Source: Pontibacter pamirensis
GTDB lineage: Bacteria; Bacteroidota; Bacteroidia; Cytophagales; Hymenobacteraceae
Assembly (NCBI RefSeq): GCF_010015475.1
Contig: NZ_SSNI01000042.1
Location: forward strand, 1 to 51,648
Direction of reading: 5' to 3'
DNA: 51,648 bases
Shown here: positions 7,814-16,845 of the stretch, piece by piece
Numbering within the stretch: position 1 is the stretch's first letter
Layout of the letters: each line of letters opens with the position of its first letter
The notes under the pieces: generated by a model
Seen by the model: only the letters and a program-made list of their open reading frames with translations
Databases searched by the model: none
Told to the model about the DNA's origin: nothing
Translations under genes and position numbers: made by a program

Positions 7814-9130
7814 ATGTCTTTAGCCCAGCGCGACCAGAACGTCATCTGGCATCCGTACACACAGATGAAAACAGCCGCCCTTCCAATCCCGATCGTTCGT
7901 GGTGAAGGAGCCATGTTATACTCTGAAGATGGTACGGGATATGTTGATGCTGTTTCGTCGTGGTGGGTGAACCTGCACGGGCATGCCCACCCGTACATTG
8001 CCCGTAAGGTTGCAGAACAGTTGCAAACGCTGGAGCATGTTATTTTTGCCGGCTTCACACACGCCCCAGCTGTGGAATTAGCAGAGCGCCTACTGCAAAT
8101 CCTGCCGCAGGGACAGAGCCGTATGTTCTACTCCGACAATGGCTCTACTGCTGTGGAAGTGGCGCTGAAAATGGCCATCCAGTACTGGAACAACCTTGGT
8201 ACTCCTAAAAAGAAAATCATAGCTTTCCGCGACAGCTACCACGGCGACACCTTTGGTGCTATGGCTGTTAGCGCGCGCAGCGCCTTTACTGCCCCCTTTT
8301 GGTCTTACCTGTTCGAGGTAGAGTTCGTGGATGTGCCCATTCCTGGCAAAGAGGAAGAGACAGTAAAGCAACTGGAAGCCTATGCCTCAGGCGGTGATGT
8401 GGCCGCTTTTATTTACGAGCCGCTGGTGTTGGGCACAGCGGGCATGGTGATGTATACGCCGGAGGTACTCAATAAACTCATGCAGCTCTGCCAGCAGCAC
8501 AACATCCTGTCCATTGCCGATGAAGTGATGACGGGTTTTGGTCGCACCGGCCGCACGTTCGCCACCGACTACCTGCAGTATCAACCGGATATGGTTTGCC
8601 TTTCGAAAGGGCTCACAGGCGGCACCATGGCGCTTGGGGCGACATCCTGCAACGAAAAAATCTATGAAGCCTTTCTGCACGAAGACAAAAGCAAAACCCT
8701 CTTCCACGGCCACAGCTACACAGCCAACCCGGTAGCCTGCGCCGCCAGTTTAGCCAGCCTCGACCTGCTGCTGCAATCTGAGACACAGGATAACATCCGC
8801 CGCATCTGCAGTCAGCATACTGCCTTTGCAGAACGCATTAAGCAAATGCCGTATATTAGGGAAGTACGCCAGCAGGGCACCATACTGGCTGTAGAGTTTG
8901 AGGATAGCACCACCTCCTATTTCAGCGACCTGCGGGATACACTCTATAGCTTTGCATTAGACCAAGGCGTAATTCTTCGGCCGCTGGGCAATATCATCTA
9001 TGTTATTGCGCCCTACTGCATCACAAATAAGCAGCTTGACCAGGTGTATCAAACCATTTTAGGGATGCAGGAGGTGGTTTCAGGTAACAGGGCTTACCCC
9101 CGCCCGGACTTAACCATGCTGCACGATTAA
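7814..9130 (+). CDS. bioA: Adenosylmethionine-8-amino-7-oxononanoate aminotransferase
   Basis: The 438-aa class III PLP aminotransferase converts KAPA to DAPA using SAM as amino donor. Motifs in order are WHPYTQMK near residue 13, SSWWVNLHGHAHP, SDNGSTAVEVALKMA, the DEVMTGFGRTG aspartate region, LSKGLTGG with the PLP lysine, and FHGHSYTANPVAC. The WHPYTQ and SWW motifs separate BioA from related ornithine-type aminotransferases. It continues the bioB-bioF-bioD order. The final 20 or so residues are a non-conserved tail. Confidence 0.95.
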   Translation: MSLAQRDQNVIWHPYTQMKTAALPIPIVRGEGAMLYSEDGTGYVDAVSSWWVNLHGHAHPYIARKVAEQLQTLEHVIFAGFTHAPAVELAERLLQILPQGQSRMFYSDNGSTAVEVALKMAIQYWNNLGTPKKKIIAFRDSYHGDTFGAMAVSARSAFTAPFWSYLFEVEFVDVPIPGKEEETVKQLEAYASGGDVAAFIYEPLVLGTAGMVMYTPEVLNKLMQLCQQHNILSIADEVMTGFGRTGRTFATDYLQYQPDMVCLSKGLTGGTMALGATSCNEKIYEAFLHEDKSKTLFHGHSYTANPVACAASLASLDLLLQSETQDNIRRICSQHTAFAERIKQMPYIREVRQQGTILAVEFEDSTTSYFSDLRDTLYSFALDQGVILRPLGNIIYVIAPYCITNKQLDQVYQTILGMQEVVSGNRAYPRPDLTMLHD

Positions 9131-9207
9131 ATCTGTAGCCGTAGAAGCTTCCATTTACTACTCATGTGCTTTTCTGTTCTTATCCGCATAGTCTGCGATT
9201 AATCTTT

Positions 9208-9215
9208 TACCTTTG
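9208..9215 (+). promoter_or_regulatory. Candidate -7 element (TACCTTTG) immediately before the ketoacyl synthase gene
   Basis: TACCTTTG is an exact TAnnTTTG match. Transcription would start near 9222, essentially at the apparent TTG start codon at 9224. That would give a leaderless or near-leaderless message, separate from the bio operon transcript. No TTG sits at the expected -33 position. Confidence 0.4.
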
Positions 9216-9223
9216 CCGAAGCA

Positions 9224-10435
9224 TTGGAAGCAGAGAATTCACATATCATCATCAGGGGAACAGGCCTTATCTCGCCGCTAGGGTATGATGCAGCGTCAGT
9301 TGCCGCCGCTTATTCTGCAGGCATTCCTGCCTTTTCTACGGTTATGCATCATGGGCAGGCCGTTCCTATTGCCGCACTTCCCGCCACAGCGGAGGCTGAA
9401 CTGCAGCGTCTAATCCAGTCAGACCAGAACTACCGGCAACTTGACCGCTCTGTGCTGCTGGCCATATATGCCGCACGACAGGCGGCTGCAGAAGCAGGCT
9501 GGCTGCAGGAAGGTACAGCTACTGCAGACGATTTAGGGGTGAACATTGGTTCTTCGCGAGGTGCCACGGGCCTGTTTGAGCAGCATTTCAATGGCTATCA
9601 GCAGAGCCCAGAAGGTACGCTCTCTTCCAGCGCCTCTCCTACCACCACCTTAGGCAACCTATCCAGTTGGGTGGCGCATGCCGTAAATGCGGGTGGCGCG
9701 CAAATCAGCCATTCCATTACCTGCAGCACCGCATTAATGGCTGTGGCCAATGGAGTGGCCTGGCTGAAGGCAGGTATGGCACAGCGCTTTCTGGCAGGAG
9801 GCACCGAGGCTCCGCTCACACCTTTCACGTTGTCACAGATGAAGGCTGTGGGTATTTATTCTAAACTTGCGGACCAGCCTTACCACTGCCAGCCTTATGC
9901 GGTAGAAAAGCAGAATACCTTTGTTTTAGGCGAAGGTGCCGCTGTTTTTGCCTTGGAGCAGGTCCCACAAGGACACATCAAAACTGGGGATTTAGTGGTG
10001 GAAGCAGTTGGTGTGGGCTTTGAAAAAATACAGAGTAAAACGGGAATATCTGCGGAAGGCATTAACTTTCAGAAGTCAATGCGGCATGCGCTTGCGCAAT
10101 TACCGGAGCACAATCGCCAGGTAGACCTCATTATCACCCATACCCCCGGCACGCGCGCCGGCGACAGAGCAGAACTTGCTGCCATAAAAGCAGTTTTTAA
10201 AGAAAAATCGCCTGCTATCACCACAAACAAGTGGCTGATTGGCCATACCCTCGGTGCCTCCGGTGCCCTTAGTCTCCAATATGCACTTCATGCTCTGCAG
10301 CATCAGCAGTTTACAGCTATTCCTTTCCCTACGCTACTTCCTTCTTCCAGCGCCCCTTGCTTCACCCGTATTATGGTAAATGCTGCAGGCTTTGGTGGTA
10401 ACGCTGCCAGTATAGTTGTGTACTGTAACCGTTAA
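9224..10435 (+). CDS. FabF/KAS II-like 3-oxoacyl-ACP synthase linked to the biotin operon
   Basis: The 403-aa condensing enzyme has the complete catalytic set: Cys167 in SITCSTAL, His306 in ITHTPGTRAGD, and Lys336 and His341 in TNKWLIGHTLGASGAL. GFGGNAASIV closes the C-terminal thiolase half. It is therefore a KAS I/II-type enzyme and not FabH/BioZ-like. An in-frame stop at 9200 and the absence of any Met before residue 41 mean that initiation must be at TTG 9224 or another non-ATG codon. It lies 93 nt after bioA in the same orientation. No bioC, bioH or bioG is visible, so a dedicated role in building the pimeloyl chain is plausible but inferred. A general fatty-acid role is the alternative. 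Confidence 0.85.
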   Translation: MEAENSHIIIRGTGLISPLGYDAASVAAAYSAGIPAFSTVMHHGQAVPIAALPATAEAELQRLIQSDQNYRQLDRSVLLAIYAARQAAAEAGWLQEGTATADDLGVNIGSSRGATGLFEQHFNGYQQSPEGTLSSSASPTTTLGNLSSWVAHAVNAGGAQISHSITCSTALMAVANGVAWLKAGMAQRFLAGGTEAPLTPFTLSQMKAVGIYSKLADQPYHCQPYAVEKQNTFVLGEGAAVFALEQVPQGHIKTGDLVVEAVGVGFEKIQSKTGISAEGINFQKSMRHALAQLPEHNRQVDLIITHTPGTRAGDRAELAAIKAVFKEKSPAITTNKWLIGHTLGASGALSLQYALHALQHQQFTAIPFPTLLPSSSAPCFTRIMVNAAGFGGNAASIVVYCNR

Positions 10436-10538
10436 TAGCGCTTCAGAAGAAGTTTGAACTTCAGCAGTTATCGCCTATCATTTTCATCGTTAGGGTATGG
10501 ATTCTCAAGCAAAAGACCTTAACCATACTATAAAACAG

Positions 10539-10569
10539 GGAGGCTATTATTTTACAAAGCCTTCTTTTT
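10539..10569 (+). terminator. Intrinsic terminator after the ketoacyl synthase gene
   Basis: GGAGGCT (10539-10545) pairs with AGCCTTC (10558-10564, one G-U), followed by TTTTT. It separates the biotin/ketoacyl synthase block from lysC. Confidence 0.65.
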
Positions 10570-10656
10570 GTATCTATAGTTTTGATAAGCTACAATATTA
10601 CGCTCGTTTTTTGCTAATTTTACGGTATAACAATCTTTCATTTTTCAATTACATAA

Positions 10657-11988
10657 ATGAGAATTCTGAAATTCGGTGGCACCTCTGTAGGTTCTGCTGA
10701 GAGAATGAGGGCGGTTGCCTCGCTCATCCAAAGTGATGAGCCTAGAATTGTGGTGTTGTCCGCTATGTCGGGCACTACAAACGCGTTGGTACAAATAGCT
10801 GAAACGCTGTACCAGAACAAGAACCAGGAAGCAAATGCGCTGATTGATGCGCTGCATGATAAATATAAACAGGTGGTAGAGGAACTCTACACCTCCACTG
10901 AAAAAAGGAAACAGGCAAACGAACTGTTGATTACCCACTTCGACTACCTCCGCGCTTTTACGCAGGACCTTTTCACGATTCATGAAGAGCGGGCGGTACT
11001 GGCGCAGGGTGAGTTACTTTCCACGGCATTATTCCAGTTCTTCCTTGAGGAGAATGGGATTCCGTCGGTGTTGCTGCCGGCCCTTAACTTCATGAAAATT
11101 GATGAAAACGAAGAGCCGGATGCACCATACATCGCAAAGCAACTGAAAACAGAACTGGAGCAGTACCCGGACGCAAAGCTTTTCATTACCCAAGGCTATA
11201 TCTGCCGCAATGCGTTTGGCGAGATAGACAACTTGAAACGCGGAGGATCTGACTATTCTGCCTCCCTGATAGGTGCTGCTGCCGATGCCAACGAAATCCA
11301 GATTTGGACCGACATCAGTGGTATGCACAACAACGACCCACGCATTGTCAAAAACACCTACCCAATTGCGGAACTGTCTTTTGATGAGGCGGCAGAGCTA
11401 GCATACTTCGGTGCTAAAATTCTGCACCCAAGCAGCGTAACGCCTGCCAAGAAAAAGAATATACCGGTACGCCTGCTTAACACGATGGAGCCCGAGGCGC
11501 AAGGCACTACCATTTCCGCTGAGAGCACTGGGGGCAGCATTAAAGCCGTAGCTGCAAAGGACGGCATCACGGCTATTAAAATTAAATCGGGCCGGATGTT
11601 GTTAGCATATGGTTTCCTGCGCAGCGTGTTCGAGGTGTTCGAGCGCTATAAGACTCCCATTGATATGATTACTACCTCAGAGGTAGCTGTTTCTCTGACT
11701 ATTGACAATGACAAGTTCCTGAATGAAATCATTTCGGAGCTGGAGGCTTTCGGGCAGGTTGAAGTAGATAAGGAGCAGACGATTATTTGTGTAGTAGGTG
11801 ATTTTATCTCAACACGCAGCGGCTCTGCCTTTAAGATATTTGAGTCACTGGAGCACATCCCGGTGCGCATGATATCCTACGGCGGAAGCAAGAACAACAT
11901 CAGTCTGCTGATAGAAACCAGAGACAAAGTAGAGGCTCTGACGAAACTGAACGAAGGAATTTTTGAGAGAAATACATCAAATGCTTAA
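10657..11988 (+). CDS. lysC: Aspartate kinase (monofunctional, lysine-pathway type)
   Basis: The 443-aa enzyme phosphorylates aspartate, the entry step to lysine, threonine and methionine. The start MRILKFGGTSVGS is the kinase signature. GGSDYSASLIGAAADA and WTDISGMHNNDPR mark the catalytic domain (about residues 1-290). Two ACT regulatory domains follow (about 300-440; IDMITTSEVAVSLTID is typical). No homoserine dehydrogenase domain is fused. It overlaps lysA by 8 nt, so the pair forms a coupled lysine operon. No lysine riboswitch was recognised upstream. Confidence 0.95.
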   Translation: MRILKFGGTSVGSAERMRAVASLIQSDEPRIVVLSAMSGTTNALVQIAETLYQNKNQEANALIDALHDKYKQVVEELYTSTEKRKQANELLITHFDYLRAFTQDLFTIHEERAVLAQGELLSTALFQFFLEENGIPSVLLPALNFMKIDENEEPDAPYIAKQLKTELEQYPDAKLFITQGYICRNAFGEIDNLKRGGSDYSASLIGAAADANEIQIWTDISGMHNNDPRIVKNTYPIAELSFDEAAELAYFGAKILHPSSVTPAKKKNIPVRLLNTMEPEAQGTTISAESTGGSIKAVAAKDGITAIKIKSGRMLLAYGFLRSVFEVFERYKTPIDMITTSEVAVSLTIDNDKFLNEIISELEAFGQVEVDKEQTIICVVGDFISTRSGSAFKIFESLEHIPVRMISYGGSKNNISLLIETRDKVEALTKLNEGIFERNTSNA

Positions 11989-13123
11989 CCTGAACCTAGA
12001 GGAGTTGCAACAGCAGCAAACTCCTTTTTATGCCTATAACTTAAATCTGCTGCGCCAGACGCTGCAAGCTGCAAAGCAAGAAGCCGACAAGTATAATTAT
12101 CACGTACATTATGCCCTGAAAGCGAACGCAAACGCTCCTGTGCTGGATGCAATGCGCGAGTACGGCTTTGGAGCAGACTGCGTGAGTGGAAACGAGATTA
12201 AAGCAGCCATTGAAAATGGCTTTGCACCCCAGGATGTTGTATTTGCAGGAGTAGGCAAATCCGATGCTGAGATAAACTATGCCTTGGAACAGGATATATT
12301 CTGCTTTAACTGCGAGTCGAGTCACGAACTGGAGGTGCTGAATGAACTGGCAGAGAAAAAAGGAAGTGTGGCGCGGATAGCACTGCGCATTAACCCGAAT
12401 GTAAACGCCAACACGCACAAGTACATCACCACAGGCCTGGAAGAAAACAAGTTCGGTATCAACGCCTGGGAACTGGAAAGTGTGCTGGAGCAGTTGCAGG
12501 AGCTAAAGCACCTCGAGCTGATTGGCATTCACTTCCACATCGGCTCTCAAATTACAGACTTGACTGTGTTTAAGAACCTGTGTACGCGGGTGAATGAGTT
12601 TCAGGAATGGTTCCTGGCGCGAAACGTACAGTTGCAGCATATAAACGTAGGCGGTGGCCTAGGTGTGGACTATTATCACCCGGAGCAACACCCTATTCCC
12701 GACTTCGAGGCTTACTTCGGGCTTTTCAACCAGTTCCTGGAACTGCGTCCGGGGCAGGAAGTGCATTTTGAGTTGGGCCGTGCGCTGGTGGCACAATGTG
12801 GAACACTTATATCAAAGGTGCTGTACATCAAAAACGGGCAGAACACAAATTTCGCTATTCTGGATGCCGGTATGACGGAACTGATTCGCCCGGCCCTGTA
12901 CCAGTCGTATCACAAAATCGAGAACCTGACAAGCGATAAAGCAGAAGCCCGTTATGATGTGGTAGGCCCTATCTGTGAATCGTCTGACTGCTTTGGCAAG
13001 GCTGTCATACTTCCTGAAACCCAAAGAGGTGACCTGATCGCTATCTGGTCGGCAGGGGCATATGGTGAGGTAATGGCCTCGGCTTATAACCTGCGGGATA
13101 AAGCAAAAGCGGTATACCTGTAA
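11981..13123 (+). CDS. lysA: Diaminopimelate decarboxylase
   Basis: The 380-aa PLP enzyme (alanine-racemase-like fold type III) makes lysine from meso-diaminopimelate. The PLP lysine is in HYALKANAN (Lys47), HIGSQI and GGGLGVDY lie in the barrel, and CESSDCFG and GAYGEVMASAYN are the C-terminal active-site motifs. The frame is open upstream to a TTG at 11963, but the ATG at 11981 aligns with the family and overlaps the lysC stop by 8 nt. A strong terminator follows. Confidence 0.95.
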   Translation: MLNLNLEELQQQQTPFYAYNLNLLRQTLQAAKQEADKYNYHVHYALKANANAPVLDAMREYGFGADCVSGNEIKAAIENGFAPQDVVFAGVGKSDAEINYALEQDIFCFNCESSHELEVLNELAEKKGSVARIALRINPNVNANTHKYITTGLEENKFGINAWELESVLEQLQELKHLELIGIHFHIGSQITDLTVFKNLCTRVNEFQEWFLARNVQLQHINVGGGLGVDYYHPEQHPIPDFEAYFGLFNQFLELRPGQEVHFELGRALVAQCGTLISKVLYIKNGQNTNFAILDAGMTELIRPALYQSYHKIENLTSDKAEARYDVVGPICESSDCFGKAVILPETQRGDLIAIWSAGAYGEVMASAYNLRDKAKAVYL

Positions 13124-13138
13124 GAGCTTAATTGACAA

Positions 13139-13181
13139 AAAAACAAAACCCGGCATCTTGAAGAAGCCGGGTTTTGTTTTT
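13139..13181 (+). terminator. Intrinsic terminator of lysC-lysA
   Basis: AAACAAAACCCGGC (13141-13154) pairs perfectly with GCCGGGTTTTGTTT (13166-13179), extended by A/T pairs on both sides and ending in a T-run. It lies 15 nt after lysA. Confidence 0.9.
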
Positions 13182-13238
13182 CACCTGTTTGCTTTTCTGA
13201 TAGAAAGAAGGCTAATCACCTTCGTATAATGTCTGTAA

Positions 13239-13907
13239 CTAGTCCAGCGTTACAATAAAGTCTGGTTCTGCCTGTGCTATTCCTTTTTGGCCGTGTAGAT
13301 AGTTTGCAAAAGCTAATGCGTTGCCTTTCGATGCATTGTCCACTTTTAATAAATAAATACCTTCGCCAATTGATTTCAGCACTTCCGCATTATAGTCCTT
13401 CGCAAGTTGCTGTAGCACTTCCGTATCTCCATTATCCAGTGTTACAATAACCTGATTACTGACACCAATCAGGCTGTTACCATCCCGGAAATAAGGGGCA
13501 GCATAGCTTATGTTAGGATCACTTGCTAATTCCTGCAAAGCCTGTTCCACCTGATTGCTGTTCAACCCGTCTACTAACTCGACTCTATGCAGCAGCGCTA
13601 CATCTGTTGCCACCTGCTCTGTTTTATTCTTTACAAACCCATACTGCGTTAAGGTAAACTGCTCCTGATCTGCGGTCAGGCCGCCCACAAAAGACACCAA
13701 TACATCTTTTGTGTACACATTGCCTAAAGCCTTCTGGTTTTGGCCTGTAAAGTAGGTATAGTTCGTAAAGGGCTGTCCTGCCTGTGCCTTTAAAAGGTTA
13801 GGGCCAGCTTTTATATTACGTATTGGAGCAGGTCCATCTTGCCTGCAGGAAGTAAATGTAAGAAGTAGAGTGAGGATTGCTAAAACAGGAATTAGAGTTC
13901 TTTTCAT
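13239..13907 (-). CDS. Lipoprotein made of two subtilase-prodomain-like modules (no protease domain)
   Basis: The 222-aa product starts with a lipoprotein signal (MKRTLIPVLAILTLLLTFTSC; Cys21 is the acylation site). Two related modules of about 70 residues follow (about 68-142 and 148-222). Each starts with a strand of the type VLVSF or QVIVTL, has a central helix and ends with a P.ISYAAP or IAQAEPD motif. This is the pattern of the I9-like or fervidolysin-like propeptides that precede S8 proteases (NQVIVTLDNG...AEVLKSI...YLLKV...AQAEPDF). No catalytic domain follows, as the gene stops right after the second module. It may be a free-standing protease inhibitor or chaperone, which is inference. 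No subtilase is in the window. Confidence 0.7.
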   Translation of the reverse strand: MKRTLIPVLAILTLLLTFTSCRQDGPAPIRNIKAGPNLLKAQAGQPFTNYTYFTGQNQKALGNVYTKDVLVSFVGGLTADQEQFTLTQYGFVKNKTEQVATDVALLHRVELVDGLNSNQVEQALQELASDPNISYAAPYFRDGNSLIGVSNQVIVTLDNGDTEVLQQLAKDYNAEVLKSIGEGIYLLKVDNASKGNALAFANYLHGQKGIAQAEPDFIVTLD

Positions 13908-14321
13908 TTCCGTACAAATTATATCGCCATCTGATATTTATTAGTACGGCCAAACTTATTTTAAAGCTAAAAAAAAGTGTGTCAATATAAATATTTCTTA
14001 GTAGTCACATTTTAGGTGCTAATAATTATCAAGATTATTGCATTCTACTAATAAAATAAACCTGAATACGTTAAACTGCTGCTCAAAAGAACTTTTCTGT
14101 TGTAACTATAGAAGCTTGTTGATAAAATTAAAGCCCATGATTACAGCGACTTGCATGATAAGTGCACCAGCCGCTTGAAACTAATGCCGATACGCCAGAG
14201 GTTAATTTTCGTCATAAGCGCAAATCCTGTTGATTTCCAATTTCTGACAGTTTCAGGTCTTCCTGTATCCTTCTATACAAGTTCCTTCCCTCCCTGGCCA
14301 AACCCATAAATTATCATCCGC
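13908..14321. other. Non-coding gap, no clear feature
   Basis: The 414 bp between the lipoprotein start and the metX stop is AT-rich on its left half. I saw no ORF, no strong hairpin and no full promoter match. It probably holds the lipoprotein promoter and the 3' end of the metY-metX transcript. Confidence 0.4.
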
Positions 14322-15383
14322 TTACAGCTCTTCCTGCTCATAGCTAAGTTCCTCTAACCTTTCTTCTTCCTCATAGAAATTCGTGATAGCCTCTGTCAGT
14401 TGCGGAAACTCTACCAGAAAACCGTCATGCCCGTAGTCGGACTGAATAAGATAAAAAAATGAATGAGCCACGTGCTCGTGCAGAAAACGCTGCTCCTCCA
14501 CCGGAAACAGCAAGTCTGAATTTACTCCTACAAAAAGGCTCCTTGCCTTGAGATGCGCCAGCGCCTTCTCCAGTCCACCTCTGTCGCGGCCCGCGTGGTG
14601 GGAGTCCATCGCCTTGGAAAGCAGCCAATAGGTATAGGCATTAAAACGCTTTGCCAGCTTTTCGCCCTGGTGTACCTGGTAACTGGAAGCCCGAAAATTG
14701 TCCGTGATGCTGTTGCCGGGTTCCTGCTGCGTTACCGCATAGGTGTTGTAGTGCCGGTACGAAAGCATGGCAATGGCCCTCGCTGTTTTCAAACCTTCTG
14801 AACCGGCGGTTTCAGTGTCTGTTGCCCAGCTCGGATCCTGGCGGATAGCCATGCGCTGTGTTTCGTTAAAGGCAATGCCCCAGGGAGAGTGCCGTGCGTT
14901 AGAAGCCACATGAATTAATCGCTCAAACACATCAGGCTGAAGCAGCGCCCACTCCAGAGCCTGTTGCCCACCTAAAGACCCACCTATCAACGTGTGTACA
15001 CGCTCCAGTTCCAGATGCCGCCGCAGCAGGTCGAAAGCAGCCACCACATCACGGTTTGTCAGCTGCGGGAAGCTGTGATAATAAGGCTGCTGCGTTTCCG
15101 GATTAATGCTGAGTGGCCCGGTAGAGCCGTAGCAGCCACCTAAAGTATTGGCGCAGATAACAAACCACTCGCGCGGGTCATACAGTTTGCCCTCCCCGAA
15201 CAGGTCGCACCACCAATCGGTGAAATCAGCGCTGCCGGTTAACGCATGGCACACCCACACCACATTACTGCGCTGTGCGTTTAGCGTGCCAAAGGTGGTA
15301 TAGGCAAGCTGGAAGCCGGGCAGCGTAGCACCCGACTCCAGTGTAAAAGTATTCTGGTATTCAAAAACGTGATGTGATGGCAT
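14322..15383 (-). CDS. metX: Homoserine O-acetyltransferase
   Basis: The 353-aa alpha/beta-hydrolase-fold enzyme acetylates homoserine for methionine synthesis. The nucleophile elbow is GGSLGG (Ser136), with Asp290 in VNSDLLFP and His319 in YGHDGFLVE completing the triad. CHALTGSADFTDWW and NTLGGCYGSTGP are family motifs. It starts 9 nt after the metY stop and is the second gene of the operon. The acidic C-terminus (EEEERLEELSYEQEEL) is an unconserved tail. Confidence 0.94.
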   Translation of the reverse strand: MPSHHVFEYQNTFTLESGATLPGFQLAYTTFGTLNAQRSNVVWVCHALTGSADFTDWWCDLFGEGKLYDPREWFVICANTLGGCYGSTGPLSINPETQQPYYHSFPQLTNRDVVAAFDLLRRHLELERVHTLIGGSLGGQQALEWALLQPDVFERLIHVASNARHSPWGIAFNETQRMAIRQDPSWATDTETAGSEGLKTARAIAMLSYRHYNTYAVTQQEPGNSITDNFRASSYQVHQGEKLAKRFNAYTYWLLSKAMDSHHAGRDRGGLEKALAHLKARSLFVGVNSDLLFPVEEQRFLHEHVAHSFFYLIQSDYGHDGFLVEFPQLTEAITNFYEEEERLEELSYEQEEL

Positions 15384-15392
15384 ATTCTTTTC

Positions 15393-16721
15393 TTATAATG
15401 CGGGCTCCGTTTGCCCCTCCTTTACTTTGGCAAAAGCCTGCTCAAAATCGGCTTTGATGTCTTCTATATGTTCAATACCGGCTGATACGCGCAGCAGCGT
15501 TGGCTCTACTCCAGCACTAAGCTGTTCTGCATCAGAGAGTTGTTGGTGCGTGGTAGAAGCCGGGTGTATGATAAGTGTTTTGGCATCGCCCACGTTGGCT
15601 AAGTGGCTCACTAGCTTCAGGCTGTTTACAAAGGTCTCCGCCTGTTGCTGGTCTCCTCCTTTCAGTTTAAAGGAAAGTACGCCACCGAAACCGCGCTTCA
15701 GATATTTTTTCGCCAGTTCGTGGTAGTTGCTGCTTTCTAGCCCTGGGTAATTCACAGATTCTACCTGCTCATGTTGCTCCAGCCACATTGCCAGTTCCAG
15801 CGCGTTCTGCACTGTCCTGTCTAGGCGAAGCGAAAGTGTTTCAAGGCCTTGCAACAACAGGAAGGAATTGAACGGGCTAAGGGCAGGGCCAAAATCACGC
15901 AGTCCCTCCACACGGGCACGTATCGCGAAAGCAATGTTCCCAAATGGCCCGTCTGTTCCAAACACTTCCCAGAACTTCATGCCGTGGTAGCCTTCAGATG
16001 GCTCAGAGAACTGCGGAAACTTGCCGTTGCCCCAGTTAAAGTTTCCGCCGTCCACTATCACACCGCCTATGCTGGTACCATGGCCGCCAATCCATTTAGT
16101 GGCCGATTCCACTACTATATTGGCGCCATGCTCCAGCGGGCGGAACAGGTAACCACCTGCCCCGAAGGTGTTATCCACTATCAGCGGAATGTCATGCTTG
16201 TGGGCCAGCACTGCAATGGCCTCAAAATCTGGAATATTAAAACGTGGGTTACCGATTGTTTCTAAATAAATGGCCTTGGTTTTTTCATCAATCAGCTTCT
16301 CATAACTTTCCACCTCATCGTTCTCCGCAAAGCGCGATTCTATTCCCAACCGCTTGAGCGAAACCTTAAACTGGTTATAAGTACCGCCATACAAAAACTT
16401 CGTGGACACAAAATTGTCACCGGATTCCAAGATGTTGCTCAGCGCAATAAACTGTGCTGCCTGCCCGGATGCCACCGCCACGGCTGCTGCACCACCTTCC
16501 AGGGCTGCTATGCGCTTCTCAAACACATCTGTTGTCGGGTTCATGATGCGGGTATAAATATTCCCAAACTCCTTTAGTGCAAACAGGTTGGCCCCATGCT
16601 CTGCATTTTTGAAGGCATAAGAGGTAGTCTGGTAAACAGGTACAGCACGGGATTGTGTAGTAGGGTCTATTTCCTGGCCTGCGTGTAGCTGTAAGGTTTC
16701 GAAGTGTAGTGTGTCTGACAT
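15393..16721 (-). CDS. metY: O-acetylhomoserine sulfhydrylase
   Basis: The 442-aa Cys/Met-metabolism PLP enzyme converts O-acetylhomoserine and sulfide to homocysteine. The PLP lysine is Lys209 in SATKWIGGHGTSIGG. YTRIMNPTTDVFEKRIAALEGG and DNTFGAGGYLFRP are diagnostic, and the long form (over 420 aa) favours sulfhydrylase over cystathionine synthase. It is first in the operon, with metX 9 nt downstream. About 400 nt of transcribed leader precede it, carrying a SAM-I aptamer, a Met/Cys-rich ORF and a terminator, so expression should respond to SAM and probably to Cys/Met charging. Confidence 0.94.
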   Translation of the reverse strand: MSDTLHFETLQLHAGQEIDPTTQSRAVPVYQTTSYAFKNAEHGANLFALKEFGNIYTRIMNPTTDVFEKRIAALEGGAAAVAVASGQAAQFIALSNILESGDNFVSTKFLYGGTYNQFKVSLKRLGIESRFAENDEVESYEKLIDEKTKAIYLETIGNPRFNIPDFEAIAVLAHKHDIPLIVDNTFGAGGYLFRPLEHGANIVVESATKWIGGHGTSIGGVIVDGGNFNWGNGKFPQFSEPSEGYHGMKFWEVFGTDGPFGNIAFAIRARVEGLRDFGPALSPFNSFLLLQGLETLSLRLDRTVQNALELAMWLEQHEQVESVNYPGLESSNYHELAKKYLKRGFGGVLSFKLKGGDQQQAETFVNSLKLVSHLANVGDAKTLIIHPASTTHQQLSDAEQLSAGVEPTLLRVSAGIEHIEDIKADFEQAFAKVKEGQTEPAL

Positions 16722-16790
16722 GGTTGTTCGGTTTATGGATTAGGAATGGCTGATTGATTTAATTAGAAAACGCCTGAAAGCGTATGATGT

Positions 16791-16830
16791 AAAAAGTGCA
16801 GCAGAAGGCTTGTCTGTGCCCGATGCTGCA
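16791..16830 (-). terminator. Leader terminator (attenuator) upstream of metY
   Basis: On the minus strand TGCAGCA (16830-16824) pairs with TGCTGCA (16803-16797). An inner GGGC/GCCT helix adds to the stem and CTTTTT (16796-16791) follows. It lies between the leader-peptide stop (16846) and the metY start (16721), where an attenuator is expected. Its 3' arm can instead pair 7 bp with GCAGCAG inside the leader ORF (16929-16935). Five bases of its 5' arm are complementary to the TGCTG of the terminal Cys codons. Confidence 0.7.
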
Positions 16831-16845
16831 AAACGAGGATTTAGC

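Noticed and set aside
10436..10656. Lysine riboswitch upstream of lysC
   Set aside because: The gap is too short and lacks the long five-helix layout; only a terminator of the preceding gene is seen.
10497..10700. Small plus-strand frame before lysC
   Set aside because: It runs through the terminator hairpin at 10539-10569 and into lysC in another frame; no coding character.
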